Assembly (NCBI GenBank): GCA_027575765.1
Contig: JANBPT010000223.1
Location: 1-53,409, forward strand
Length of the DNA stretch: 53,409 nt
From: Tieghemiomyces parasiticus
Lineage: Eukaryota; Kickxellomycota; Dimargaritomycetes; Dimargaritales; Dimargaritaceae
Direction: 5' to 3'
Position 1 is the stretch's first letter; each line of letters begins with the position of its first letter. The notes beneath the pieces were generated by a model. The model searched no databases and was not told the DNA's origin. It saw only the letters and a list, made by a program, of their open reading frames with translations. This document shows positions 1 through 9,689 of this stretch, piece after piece. Both the position numbers and the translations under genes were made by a program.

Positions 1-298
1 AAACACTACCCGCTTCGAAACCTCCCCCTGTTCTCAACTACGCCATCATTTCCACGTCTGCTGCGCAGCGTTACGTACTCTCTATACCTTATTATTACCT
101 CCACGGCCGCTATATTTCTTGTTACCACCGGCGTGCTTTCGTTGATATCTATCTATATATCTATATATATATTCTACCAAACTCCCCACCTCCTTCTCTA
201 GTCCAGCCCAGCCTCCATCATCCGATCGCTGTCACGCCTTTCTGTCCTTTCCCATCCCACGCCCTCCTTCTCCCTCATCCACTAACAGTACAAACGCA
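1..298. promoter_or_regulatory. Upstream region of first DPBB gene, with TA/TATC-rich tract
   Basis: No gene is seen here. A TATC/TA microsatellite-like tract lies at about 145-175, roughly 125-150 bp before the ATG at 299, followed by a long pyrimidine-rich stretch. This could act as a TATA-rich core promoter with a CT-rich leader. That reading is inferred from position and composition only. Confidence 0.3.
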
Positions 299-973
299 AT
301 GAAGGCGCTCGCTGTGTTTATGGTGGTCTGGCTTGCTTCTATCGTTCAGGCCCAGAACCCTGCGGCCCCAGTCGTGGAGACCTCTGCGACATCAGTCTCA
401 ACAGCCCCTATGACATCAATTTTGACGCCCCCGATAGTCGCCGCCACCAAGACCGTCCCGGCCTTCCGCCAGGAGGACCACGTGATGGTCGGTTCATGTA
501 ATATCCGGTGCGAGCCTGGTTCTCTGTGGATCTCCCTGGTAAGTATACAGGCCATAAGCCCACCACCTATCCAGCTCTACATCGGCATGGCGGGCTGGCT
601 ACGGACTGGGCCCTGCCTATGTTCATAGTTTCACGCTATCCGAGAACCCTACTATTTTCACTTTTTTTCTGTTGGATCCACCAGATTAATCGAGTTACTC
701 TAACCCCCGACTTAATTCGACACATTGGCCGACTCGTAGGGTTCCGCTGAGATGCAAAACCCGCCCAATCCGAACAGCAATCCTAAGTGCGGTAAATTGG
801 CCACCGTCACTTTCGACGGCGGGCCGCCGCTGAACCTGACCATTACCGACACCTGCGATGACTGTGGGCATAATGGATACGCTGTCGCGGTCAGCGGCGC
901 GGCTGCCAAGGCCCTCGGCCCCAAGTTTATGGCCTTGGATAGGCCCGATATTACTTACAGCATTAATAGCTAG
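299..973 (+). CDS. Small secreted double-psi beta-barrel (RlpA/barwin-like) protein, copy 1
   Basis: Two exons, 299-538 and 740-973, encode 157 aa. The intron has a GTAAGT donor and TAG acceptor and is phase 0. The N-terminus is a clear signal peptide (Lys, hydrophobic run, AxA-like site ending VQAQ), followed by a Thr/Ser/Pro-rich linker. A motif SCNIRC ends exon 1. Exon 2 carries the DPBB hallmarks: NPKCGK, a TVTF strand, TITDTCDDCG and a C-terminal hydrophobic helix/strand. Fungal proteins of this class are secreted, expansin/cerato-platanin/RlpA-like and lack hydrolase activity; some act at the cell wall or as effectors. Two paralogues follow on the same strand with the intron at the same place. 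This copy has the longest linker and extra Cys residues. The family call is firm; the biological role is unknown. Confidence 0.85.
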
Positions 974-1827
974 TCATGCATAGCAGTCGTACCATTTCTA
1001 TACTCTAGTGGCTCGTAAGTTCAGCGCCAGTTTCATAACGGTCGTCCGAAAAGTTCGTCGGTAAAATCACCTGCAGCGTTTCAATAATAAATATCTGGAC
1101 TTTATATCACCAGATTCTCTACGGTCACAGGTAATGAATATAGGTACTGGCTGTAGAGAACAATTACTTACCGTGCCTGGGCTTTAATCCCGTGAAAGGC
1201 ATCTTGTGAGCCACTATGCACGCCTAAGATAACCAGGGTTCAAGATCCTTCTGCACACTACATATGGTCTACGAAGAAGAAGGGCCAAGTTGGTGGCCAC
1301 AGCTTCGCCCTACCTACCCAGTATCCACAGACAAAACAGCTCTCCGAGTACCCAGGTCCGACCTAAACTTTACAGTACCCCCTCCCACACCCCTGTCCAG
1401 CAGAAACGTCTCGTAGAAGGGCAGCAATTACAAGTTGGCGGGTAAATCCCCCTCCCTCCTGTCTCTGCCCATCTTTCCTCCTCCTCCATTGCATTACTTC
1501 TGGCTACGGATGACTCCGATTCAGTTACGCCCTGCACCATCAACAAGGTTCAGAAACCCTCCCCCCCTGACCGGTAAAATGCAAATCACCGATCCATCGT
1601 CACAAGCAGCCCTGCTTCCCCCTCTGACTGCCGGGATCGGCTCGCTAATCTTCTGTCTAGTTGAACACGGCAACCTCCCCTCTCCCTCGACTCCACCCCT
1701 CCAGCTTCCTTGGCCCTGCGAACCACGGTACTAGTGCCTTTTCGCTTGTCGGGTAACCAACTAATGTATCACACGACTATCTAGCTCGGCCAGGTGGCGA
1801 CGCGCGATCTGGACAAGTTGTCAACCT

Positions 1828-1868
1828 CACGCCCTGGCAGGTCAACTAAAACGGTTGGCCAGGGCGTG
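1828..1868. repeat. Imperfect inverted repeat (15-bp stem, 7-nt loop)
   Basis: CACGCCCTGGC at 1828-1838 pairs exactly with GCCAGGGCGTG at 1858-1868. Inside it, CAAC (1843-1846) pairs with GTTG (1854-1857). That gives a 15-bp stem with a single 4-nt bulge on the left arm and a 7-nt loop (TAAAACG). It lies in noncoding DNA 730 bp before copy 2. It could be a structured RNA element, a MITE-like remnant or a protein-binding palindrome; nothing else decides between these. Confidence 0.6.
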
Positions 1869-2255
1869 CATCACCGTACTTACGTACCTATTTTGGTTGA
1901 TCACTATGTAGACTTCGTTGAGAATATTGTGTATGCGGCGAGCGACCGGCCGCTCTACGTTGTTACGATCTTAAATGTGACGTGGTTGATCCTGTAGCTC
2001 CAGCCCTGGTCTTAACTATCATTATTATAATTGACGTTCCCAAATCGGCTGATCACATCTGCTCCTCTTTTTTTAAAGTGTACCGGTGCACATCACAAGT
2101 TACCCTCCGGGCTTCATAGTGGCCTCGCTCTCCGACAGCACCACCTAGCGACCGCGAACTCGTTCAATCAAGCTGGGTCATGAATGTCAGAGATTAGACT
2201 AGCTGTGGTTGTAACTAGCCGGTGCACCGTTGGCGCTTTGCAGGTTTTGCGGGTG

Positions 2256-2263
2256 TTTATAAA
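2256..2263 (+). promoter_or_regulatory. Possible TATA box for DPBB copy 2
   Basis: TTTATAAA stands in otherwise mixed sequence about 330 bp before the ATG at 2595. The distance is long, so a long leader or an upstream intron would be needed. Weak support. Confidence 0.2.
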
Positions 2264-2594
2264 CCGCTGGGCGTCCCCGACAAATTTCTCTCACCAGTCC
2301 TTATATCGATAGTATCACCATTGTTCTTACCGTTATCCATTTCGTTGTCACCAGCGTGGCTTTATTTTTATTTATTTTTTTTACTTCGGCTGCCGTATTC
2401 ACAGTGCGACTAATTGGCGGTTACTATTTCTGTCCCCAAGTTCTGAGTGAACTTATTATCGCTTTTTATTATTATTATTGGCCACACGCGTGTTCTAGTT
2501 ATTCCTCCGCTCTCTTAAAATTTCGTGAGCGAACCGTACCTCTGTCTCAGCGATCCGATAACTGTAAACCACCTTGAAGTTCGTGTCCGTCATC

Positions 2595-3200
2595 ATGATG
2601 AACGTCTGGCGACTTACTACCTTCGCCCTGTCCGCGCTGCTGGGCGGCGTGGTGCTGGCCCAAAACACCATGCCGGTACTAACCGGACCGGCCTACTACC
2701 AAAGCAACTCTGACATGACCGGCTCGTGCAACATTAGGCTTCTGGCCGGCTCCCACTGGGTTGGACTGGTAAGTATCAAGGAACCACTATGTATTCCTCG
2801 GTTCGGGGTCTGTTTAAGTTCTTCCTCCCTTTCCGCCCGCCCTTCATTGGAAACACCACAAGAAGAGGCAGTTACCCACAACGGGCTTTCCGCCGATAAG
2901 CCTCTATTCGACACGCTCTAACCACCTTCAATGGTTTACAACAATCCAATGGTTTACATAATTTTTTCACACCAGGGTAATGACATTATGCAGAATCCGC
3001 CTAACCCCAATAACAACCCGCTGTGCGGCAAGCTAGTCACCGTCACCCACAATGGTGTGTCGCTGAACTGCACGGTCGGAGACACTTGCGACGGTTGCAG
3101 CGGTGGCATGATGACCATCAGTTACGCCGCCCTACAGTACCTGGACCCCGACTTCAACAAGAAGGACTTCAGCACCGTGTCTTGGAGCTTCGTGCCGTGA
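2595..3200 (+). CDS. Small secreted double-psi beta-barrel protein, copy 2
   Basis: Exons 2595-2768 and 2976-3200 encode 132 aa, with a phase-0 intron (GTAAGT donor, ACCAG acceptor). The start is the first ATG of an ATGATG pair; upstream frame continuation has no ATG. A signal peptide (hydrophobic run LTTFALSALLGGVVLA) precedes a short linker. Exon 1 ends with GSCNIR and HWVGL. Exon 2 starts GNDIMQNPPNPNNNPLCGK, nearly the same as copy 1 (GSAEMQNPPNPNSNPKCGK), then has DTCDGCSGG and ends WSFVP, the usual end of fungal DPBB domains. It shares the intron site with copies 1 and 3, so the three arose by tandem duplication. Probably a wall-associated or secreted protein; no enzyme activity is implied. 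Confidence 0.88.
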
Positions 3201-3541
3201 TAAACCCTGGGTTGACTCGACCTTACACTGGTCAGTGACCCAGTAGCACGCCTGCATGTTTGTATGTATATAGGTGTGTATCCTCGAACTCACGTGGCCT
3301 TGGCCCATTTCGCACTCGACGTCAGCAGGGGGTGCCGTTGAAATTCAATAATAATTAGTAGGTCATTTATTCACTGGGTATTATAGATGTAAGGGCATGC
3401 GATGCGTAAAATGCTATGAACATTAAGCAACTCCGAGGACCAGCTGTGTCAACTGTGGAAGATATGTGCTAGAGCATAAGGGATACATAAAACATGGGCT
3501 CAACTAGACGTTTGGCTTGCATGGAAAGGTCATATATATTA

Positions 3542-3745
3542 TTATTTAGTCTCATCGTCGTAGATAACCAGCTGTGCCAATCCATACAGAAGCCGTTTGA
3601 AGCTGTCGGATGGGCCATTCTTTTCGATGCCCTCTAAAAGAAATATGCATAACTGACCTACTCTATCCAAACCGTCATTTTCCTCACGGGTGACTAGGCC
3701 TCCCATATCGCCACCCTCTTCCTCGCATCGCTGTTGGCCTTGCAT
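3542..3745 (-). CDS. Small ORF, possible LAMTOR4-like (Ragulator) fragment
   Basis: An ATG-initiated 67-aa frame, or the 3' exon of a longer gene. Its second half (LDRVGQLCIFLLEGI, then SFKRLLYGLAQLVIYDDE) reads as an amphipathic helix followed by beta strands. It resembles the C-terminal half of roadblock-fold LAMTOR4 proteins, which carry an FKRL motif followed by a strand pair. The N-terminal strand pair expected for that fold is not seen, so if the call is right an upstream exon is missing or lost. It lies tail-to-tail with DPBB copy 2. The codon pattern is not strongly biased. The resemblance is judged by eye and may be chance. Confidence 0.28.
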   Translation of the reverse strand: MQGQQRCEEEGGDMGGLVTREENDGLDRVGQLCIFLLEGIEKNGPSDSFKRLLYGLAQLVIYDDETK

Positions 3746-5212
3746 ACTTACCTACCCCCCCTCTTGCTCAAGTCAGGGATCCTAGGTCATGTCAATGAGG
3801 CGTACTCAGTCATTGAATCGACCCATGATCACCCGGGCACTCCGAAGGGAAGGGGGGAGCATCAGTCTTGAGAAGTGAGGCGCAAAGAGGAAACCGTGGG
3901 CATGGCATTGTTGGGCGATCCAGCAGGGGGCTGGGGGAAAGTCGATCGGACAGGCGCAGTGTGTGTAGCAGACAGCGCAAAGTTAGATGAGAGCGGAGGG
4001 GAGAGGGGGAGATGAAGGGATATGCTTTTGATGCGCGATATTCTCAAATTAAATTGACGTTGATCGGGTCCTCCTCTTCAATCTAGAGCGCCGACCAGAT
4101 AAGCCCTTCCCCCTTGACAGATTGGATGGTTTGATGTGGGACTTCTCTTCCTCTGGACAACCGGTAAAACGGGGAGACAAGACTCTCACCTCGACGCTAC
4201 TCATTCTGTCAGCCGTGGTGGCTTGAGACCTGCAACCGGAGTCCCGCTCATCTTTCATCCTACCTCCCTCGAGTCGTGTGGCCTTTCCATGAAATGATAG
4301 TGTACACTAGGTCGATCAAGTGTGTTCCTCATTCTATACATATCCATTAGTAAAATTAAAACCCGCGATTTTAATTATGCATGAGTTCAGCGCCGCGAAG
4401 TTTCCCCTGACGAGACACCAAAGCTGGCACCGTCCATCACGTCTTATTATCCGCTCCTCCTCTCCCCTGTCATTAAAGCCATAAAAGCAGAACCCTCTAA
4501 TGCAATAATAGACGCTCTGGACGGCTTCAGCCATTATTATAATCTGCAGTTAAATGTATGTTGGGGGCATGCAATGAGGAGCTACTAACAACAACTGTTA
4601 TGAAATAAACCTTCCCAGTAACGGTCTTGCGATAGCCCCGTCACGGCCGCTAAGCACTGGCAAGAGAGAAACAACCCTCCCCCCTTCAGAGAAGTTAGCG
4701 GCTGAAAAATTCTTAGACGGAGTCGGAGCACAGCCACTCAGCAGACGTTAAATGGCAGGAGGGTACCAATTCGTAGCAGTGAACGGTCGAATTTTTCTCA
4801 GCGCAGTTGATCAATGAGGTGGAGCGAGGCCCTGAGCAGAAAAAAGAGGGGAATGGTATATAAGTATACAATAAAGCGGCGGTGTAAATTAACTATTTCT
4901 AAGGTCTCGGATCGAGTCTGGGCCGTGGGTCCGCCTGCTATAGACCAGACAATCATTTCAATGACCCGTTAACTAGGGGTCCCAGACGCACCGGTACCCC
5001 GCTTTATGAGTGGTAGGGTAGCATTTGTGTCGGCTGGTAGGCCATCCCCCGTCCAGCTCACTGATTAATGAGGACGATCGAACTCCTTGCGACAGAAAAG
5101 GTCGACAAGGCCTGGGCTAAAAAAAAATGGCACTCTCCCCTTGAAAAAAAAATTAGGGCGCCAGGAGAGTCTTACAGCTGCACAGCCCTTTAACTGTCCG
5201 GGTTTAATCTTG

Positions 5213-5220
5213 TATATAAA
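5213..5220 (+). promoter_or_regulatory. TATA box of DPBB copy 3
   Basis: TATATAAA lies 182 bp upstream of the ATG at 5402, with a pyrimidine-rich tract between. The perfect consensus and plausible spacing support it. The acyl-CoA synthetase gene has a TATAAAA at a similar distance (32769-32775). Confidence 0.45.
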
Positions 5221-5401
5221 CTGCCGACTTCGCACGGTCTGTAACGACTATAAATCTCAACCCACTCTTTTTCTCTAATTCCCACTTCACCCAACTCTCC
5301 ATCTACCAGCGCTACTAGTTTTTTTTCGACGGCCTCGGCTTTCGACCCCCAGTCACAATAACCGTTGGCTACGACAGCTTCGCTCAATCCCCCTCCCCAC
5401 A

Positions 5402-5960
5402 ATGAAAGTCATTCAGTTTGCCGTCGTCGCTGCTGCCATTGGGGGATTCTCTGTAACCGCCCAGGAGCCCGCTACAACCTTCACCGGTGCCTCCTATGTT
5501 GTAGAAAAATCTCCGATCGGCACTTGTAACATCGAATGGGATGACAGCACCCTCTGGGTTGGGCCGGTAAGTCAATGTCTCCCTGAGCTTACCTTCCTAC
5601 CATACCTACTATTGGTATTTTGTCTGGTTCGAGCCCCCCCCCAAAAAAAAATTATATTCACCTAGAGAGTACCACTAACCACCGTTCATCCTGCGTTCTC
5701 GGTATTTATATCCCTTACCATAGAACCCGTACTATATGAATAATACGCTGGCCGGCACGAACCACAATCCTCTTTGTGGTCGCCAGGTCGTCGTATCTGC
5801 CGAAGGCTGTCCGTCGGTCACCGCTACCATTATGACCACCTGCGTCGGTTGCATGTCGGGAACCATTAGTATCTCAGAGGCCGTGGCAAAAGCTCTGGGC
5901 ACCAACTATATCATGTCTTTGCAGAGAAAGGTTACCTGGAGCGTTCAGCCCAAGGCCTAA
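5402..5960 (+). CDS. Small secreted double-psi beta-barrel protein, copy 3
   Basis: Exons 5402-5566 and 5724-5960 encode 133 aa. The phase-0 intron (GTAAGT ... CCATAG) is at the same site as in copies 1 and 2. The signal peptide is MKVIQFAVVAAAIGGFSVTA. Exon 1 ends GTCNIE and LWVGP; exon 2 has HNPLCGR, a VVVSAEG strand, TTCVGCMSG and a terminal VTWSV strand. It is the most diverged copy: the QNPPNPN stretch of the others is replaced by NNTLAGTN, and the order of Cys residues in the core is kept. Like its relatives it should be secreted. Function beyond the fold is not known. Confidence 0.86.
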
Positions 5961-6699
5961 CGCCCACTACCATGGCTATATCGTACACCTACAAGCCTCA
6001 GTTAAGGTAGACCCATATTTGCCGTTGTCCAGTGACAAGGGTACTTGGGTGGACCTTAGCGTGCCACGCTGTAAAATATTAACTGGCGACTTGTAGGAAG
6101 CTGGCATACACCTAGCCTCGCCTTAATCCTAATACGCACCCTACTGCTTCTCGACAAGATAGGTTTGGGATATAGTTGCCTTATTGTAACCGCTGGCGGG
6201 CAATAGTCGACTGCGGCGATACACAAGTTATCCGTTGTCACGTGTGGACGCACCAAGTTAAATACCATGCGCGATACTAGTTCAAAAGTACTTCGTCATG
6301 CCTACATATACGTATATTATCAACCCCTTTTCAATACACCTAAGTCGCCTTAACTAAAGCTATACAAGTTCCATTAAGTATGAAGATATTATGGTTGAAA
6401 CCTTAGGAGTGAAGGAGATAATTATCGTCGGGCAGGAAGCAGCTGTGATACCCCACTTTCTTCGATCGTCTTCTCTATTGCCGCATACCGTCAATAGAGG
6501 TGAAATAACTCCGTTAGTCAATTTTAGGCTGAAGGTCCCAGATCGCAGAGTTTTAGATAAAGCCTTGGAGAACCAACGATTTCGAGTCGATTGATATTGA
6601 CCATTCCGGGATTGAACCATTTCTGGCTTCAGGTTTAGCTTTTTTAACCATCCCTCATTACTTTTTAGAGCCACCCTTCCCCACTCCACCCAAGTTAAC
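5961..6699. other. Intergenic region between DPBB copy 3 and mariner relic
   Basis: No convincing gene. A 109-codon minus-strand frame at 6360-6689 starts only with GTG and has no family features. The segment may include the 5' noncoding end of the mariner element, but I could not define a terminal repeat. Confidence 0.4.
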
Positions 6700-7704
6700 C
6701 AGGTGTGATGTATGGGTTCTTGTTTATAATTACTATCTGTAGGGCCGCAAGGCAGATGATATTCTGAATGTTTTGACTTGCAAGCTGGGCCTGGCTGCCC
6801 CTAGCCACTCCACCATCTGCAGGTGGCTGGCTTGCTTTCGCACACGTCACTACTCTTTGGCAAATGGCCCTTGTTCTGGCTGCCCATCAGGTAATCTTAG
6901 TGAACGTTATGGGGATATGACCTCAGACGGCTGGGGAAAGTCCCTCGGCTGACTGCTGAGCAGCTAACCCATGCCTGTCACACTTCCCCTAGCACCATGC
7001 GCAATGTCCTGCGCAGGGACCTGAGGTTGTGTAGGTATGTCAATCGCTGGGTCCCCCCCCACAACCTCACCGACGACAATCGCCACCAGCGAATACGTTT
7101 TATCACCGAGATCCTGGAGTAGTCCGATGGGGCCAGTGACTACCCACTAGACTCCATTGTCACAGGGAATGAGACTTGGGTATACCTTTACGATCCACCT
7201 GCTGGCTCTAGTCGCCGGAGGTGGTGTCCTAAAGGTGGACCTGTACCAACTGAGCCTCACCAAGGCCATACCACACCCAAAGAGATGCTAACTCAATGTT
7301 TTAACAGACACGGCCTATCACACCTGGGTTTCATGTCCCCTAGTGGAAAAGTCTGCTGGCCACTGCGTAAAGTGCGGGCTGAAGCCCATGCCCCAGGCCT
7401 GGACAAAGGCATGTGGAAGCTAGGATCGCCACACTCTGCGGTCCTACCACGATAATGCATCACCGCATTGCGCTGCAGCTATCTGTGCCAACATTGTCGG
7501 CACCGAAGTCATACTTCTGCCAGTCCTGCTAACCTGGCCCCTCTGCGACTTCTGGGTAGGAAGTTCACCCCACTGGAGAGGGTTGTGGACGCTTGGCAAT
7601 CGGAGCTAGTCAAGCTCCAGTCCCATGACTCTAGAGCCTATGATTATAGCTGGATAGAAAGAGCTTGCCGAGTGGTACAAAGCGGTGGTAATTATTGTAA
7701 ATAA
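6700..7704 (+). pseudogene. Mariner (Tc1/mariner superfamily) transposase relic
   Basis: Pieces of a mariner transposase can be read in order across several frames. An N-terminal helix-turn-helix part (APSHSTICRWLACFR) comes at about 6795-6845. A linker motif RWVPHNLTD follows near 7045, then the first catalytic strand TGNETWVYLYDP near 7165-7200. YHDNASPHC is at about 7446-7475, CDFW at about 7540, and a C-terminal WIERACRVVQSGGNY at about 7650-7700. The frame shifts several times and in-frame stops occur (for example near 7120). In the first catalytic motif the Asp of the usual GDET is Asn, so the active site is lost. The HDN Asp survives and lies about 31-34 residues before CDFW, as in DD34D mariners. 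Terminal inverted repeats were not found with confidence. Confidence 0.85.
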
Positions 7705-7750
7705 ACATTGCTTAATTTTGAATGTCTCAAAAATTATTGAATCACCGATA
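6700..7750 (+). mobile_element. Degenerate mariner element (boundaries uncertain)
   Basis: The element is inferred from the transposase relic. Intact mariners are about 1.3 kb, so the ends probably lie somewhat outside this span. The AT-rich stretch after the last codon (about 7705-7750) is a candidate for the 3' end; a weakly similar inverted stretch exists near 6608, but the match is too poor to claim a terminal repeat. Confidence 0.5.
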
Positions 7751-9689
7751 AAAATACCACGCCCATCTTGTCCAAGAAACCGTCGGTCTCTAGCCACCAG
7801 ATTTTCATAATCCACAGGTACCTTGCCTGAACAGCGACCACACGTGGCTTGTTAGAATGGTCCTCAGAACACTTTCCAGGATAATGTATATGTGGCATTG
7901 CCCTACGACTATCATAGATGATGGCGCTGTTAAGAATTCAGTACGCGCTTTTTAAATGCGCTTCTGACTGACCAATGCAAACAAAAAAGGATCATCGGGC
8001 TAACACGCCTCAATGTACCATTAGACTACCCGAGCTGTAAGTTGGGCATATTGCGCCTTGGCGGCCAGGTGGGGTCTTAGGGGATAAACTACTCAGCTAA
8101 ACCCAGCAAGCGCGCTGAGCTATGTGAATACGGTGGTATAAGGGTAGCGTTGGCGAATTTAACGGCAGGCCCAATAGTTCAATCACTTGCAAGCATTTTC
8201 AACGGATCACCTATCTATGGTAAAATAGGGGATTTACACTAATATGAATGTCAGCTGTTCACTGCCTTGACATATGTACGATTACACGTTGACTCACCCC
8301 AATACCGGACCATAGGTATTGCCTTTTCGTTAAACCCTTTCAGTGTATTAAACGCTGCGCAAACCAAGCCGCGTTAACCTTGTGGAACCCGCGTGACTTC
8401 CACTCCTCCCCCTTACGGCTATGGGATTATTTCCACAGAAATGATGGCCCCCCTTGCCGTCTTTTTACCCACTATCGGCCATCGACTGGAAAGTAAAGTG
8501 GGATGATATTCTGATAACCAATCACAAGTTCCCAATCTTAGTAGTTTAATGTGCTTTTTTCCTTGGTTGTACCGCGGGCCGCCCCTGCCATTGCCCTGCC
8601 CCCCTTTTCACACTGATTTCATACGCCCTCTGCCCCCGCGAGATTGGGCCTAGAGGTAGTGGAGTTCAGATACCCAGCACTAAATGACTAGACCTGGGTT
8701 TCGGGTACCGGCAACATACGCACCGGACGCCCGCTTAGGCCGGTTAGCTGTCCCTTGATTGTACACGACAACGCAGACCACGTCGGAGCGTGTAAGCCCA
8801 CTGGTTTGGGGGTACCGTGGCTACGCCACGTCATGATGAGAACTGTTCGGTAATTGCTGAGTGCACCACCACGCCCCGTTGCCACCACTAGCATGGTAGA
8901 CTGCCGAATGGTTAGTGGCCGCAGCTAATACCGCCCCGCTTGTCAATGCTGCCGCCTTGGCGTCGTTCCTGTTGCCATCACCATCATGCCATTTTTCTGC
9001 CCCGGATTTTCCGACTATTCTGCCGGCGGGGAAGTCCCAACTGCAGACAGCTAGGCCTGGCGCCACCGTGGGGTTGTGCATCCCACCGTGCCCAGACAGT
9101 GAACGGGAAGAGGACTCACCCGGCTCCCACGCAACCCCTACTGGGGCCGCCTCGAAGCGGGGAGGGGGCGAAGCGTTTCAAGGGCAGATATGTTGTCCGG
9201 GACCACGACACGGCGTGAGTCGACTGGCCCTCAAAGCCAGCCACGGTTGCAAGAAGCCCAACGCCTGCCCCTCCCATCTCTTAGCACGCTAAATGCTCCA
9301 AGCACCCTAGGACGGCTAGAATCCACCTTGCCAAGCTTAGACTCTTCTCCCCAACAATTGCTTCCGAATCGTTTTTTTTACATATCCCGTCCCCGGCTCA
9401 CTGCAAAGCTCTTCCTGTCCGCCCCTGCCCATCACGCCATCGCCTAAGCGGTATCTTCCTCACCGCCAGGTTTACTCGGTTTCCCGTCTCGCTCTGTCAG
9501 CCACGTTACTGCTCTCTGGCCTGTTGAATCGAACCCCCCCTCGCCGCCTTCCTGACTCCCCTGACTAGCATACTTCTCTCCGACCTTACTTTGGCCGCAC
9601 GAACTCTTTATTGCCTCTACCAAGGCATACTACACTTTGGTTCCACCTTCCTATATCCCCCCGCATTCAGCACCGTCAATTTAGCGCCG
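7705..9689. other. Intergenic region upstream of the SREBP gene
   Basis: About 2 kb. Several overlapping open frames at 8688-9447 on both strands lack ATG starts, family features or codon bias. The last 250 bp before the ATG are pyrimidine-rich, as for most genes here. A GTGGGATGAT near 8498 is one base from the reverse complement of the classical sterol regulatory element; this may be chance. Confidence 0.4.

Larger units (their letters stand above)
974..2594. other. Intergenic region between DPBB copies 1 and 2
   Basis: About 1.6 kb with no supportable gene. Short open frames at 1435-1734 and 1794-1997 lack family features. An AATAAA at about 1086 may be the poly(A) signal of copy 1. A strong hairpin lies at 1828-1868 (listed separately). 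A TTTATAAA element sits at about 2256-2263, upstream of copy 2. Confidence 0.5.
3201..5401. other. Intergenic region between DPBB copies 2 and 3
   Basis: 2.2 kb. Apart from the possible small minus-strand gene at 3542-3745 I see no supportable coding sequence. Minus-strand open frames at 3862-4047 and 4049-4258 are Ser/Arg-rich and unrecognised; they could be 5' exons of the small gene, but I could not join them. A TATATAAG lies near 4857 and a TATATAAA at 5213-5220. Confidence 0.45.

Noticed and set aside
1190..1260. Possible tRNA (GGTTCAAGATCC resembles a B box)
   Set aside because: The T-arm stem does not pair properly, and no acceptor stem or anticodon arm can be drawn.
6360..6689. 109-codon minus-strand frame next to the mariner relic
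   Set aside because: It starts with GTG, has no domain, and could be part of the element's noncoding end.
6600..7740. Mariner terminal inverted repeats near 6608 and 7735
   Set aside because: The best inverted match is only about 60 percent over two dozen bases, so element ends are not claimed.
8821..9447. Several overlapping open frames on both strands upstream of the SREBP gene
   Set aside because: Most lack an ATG, and the peptides are His/Pro/Arg-rich low-complexity with no domains.
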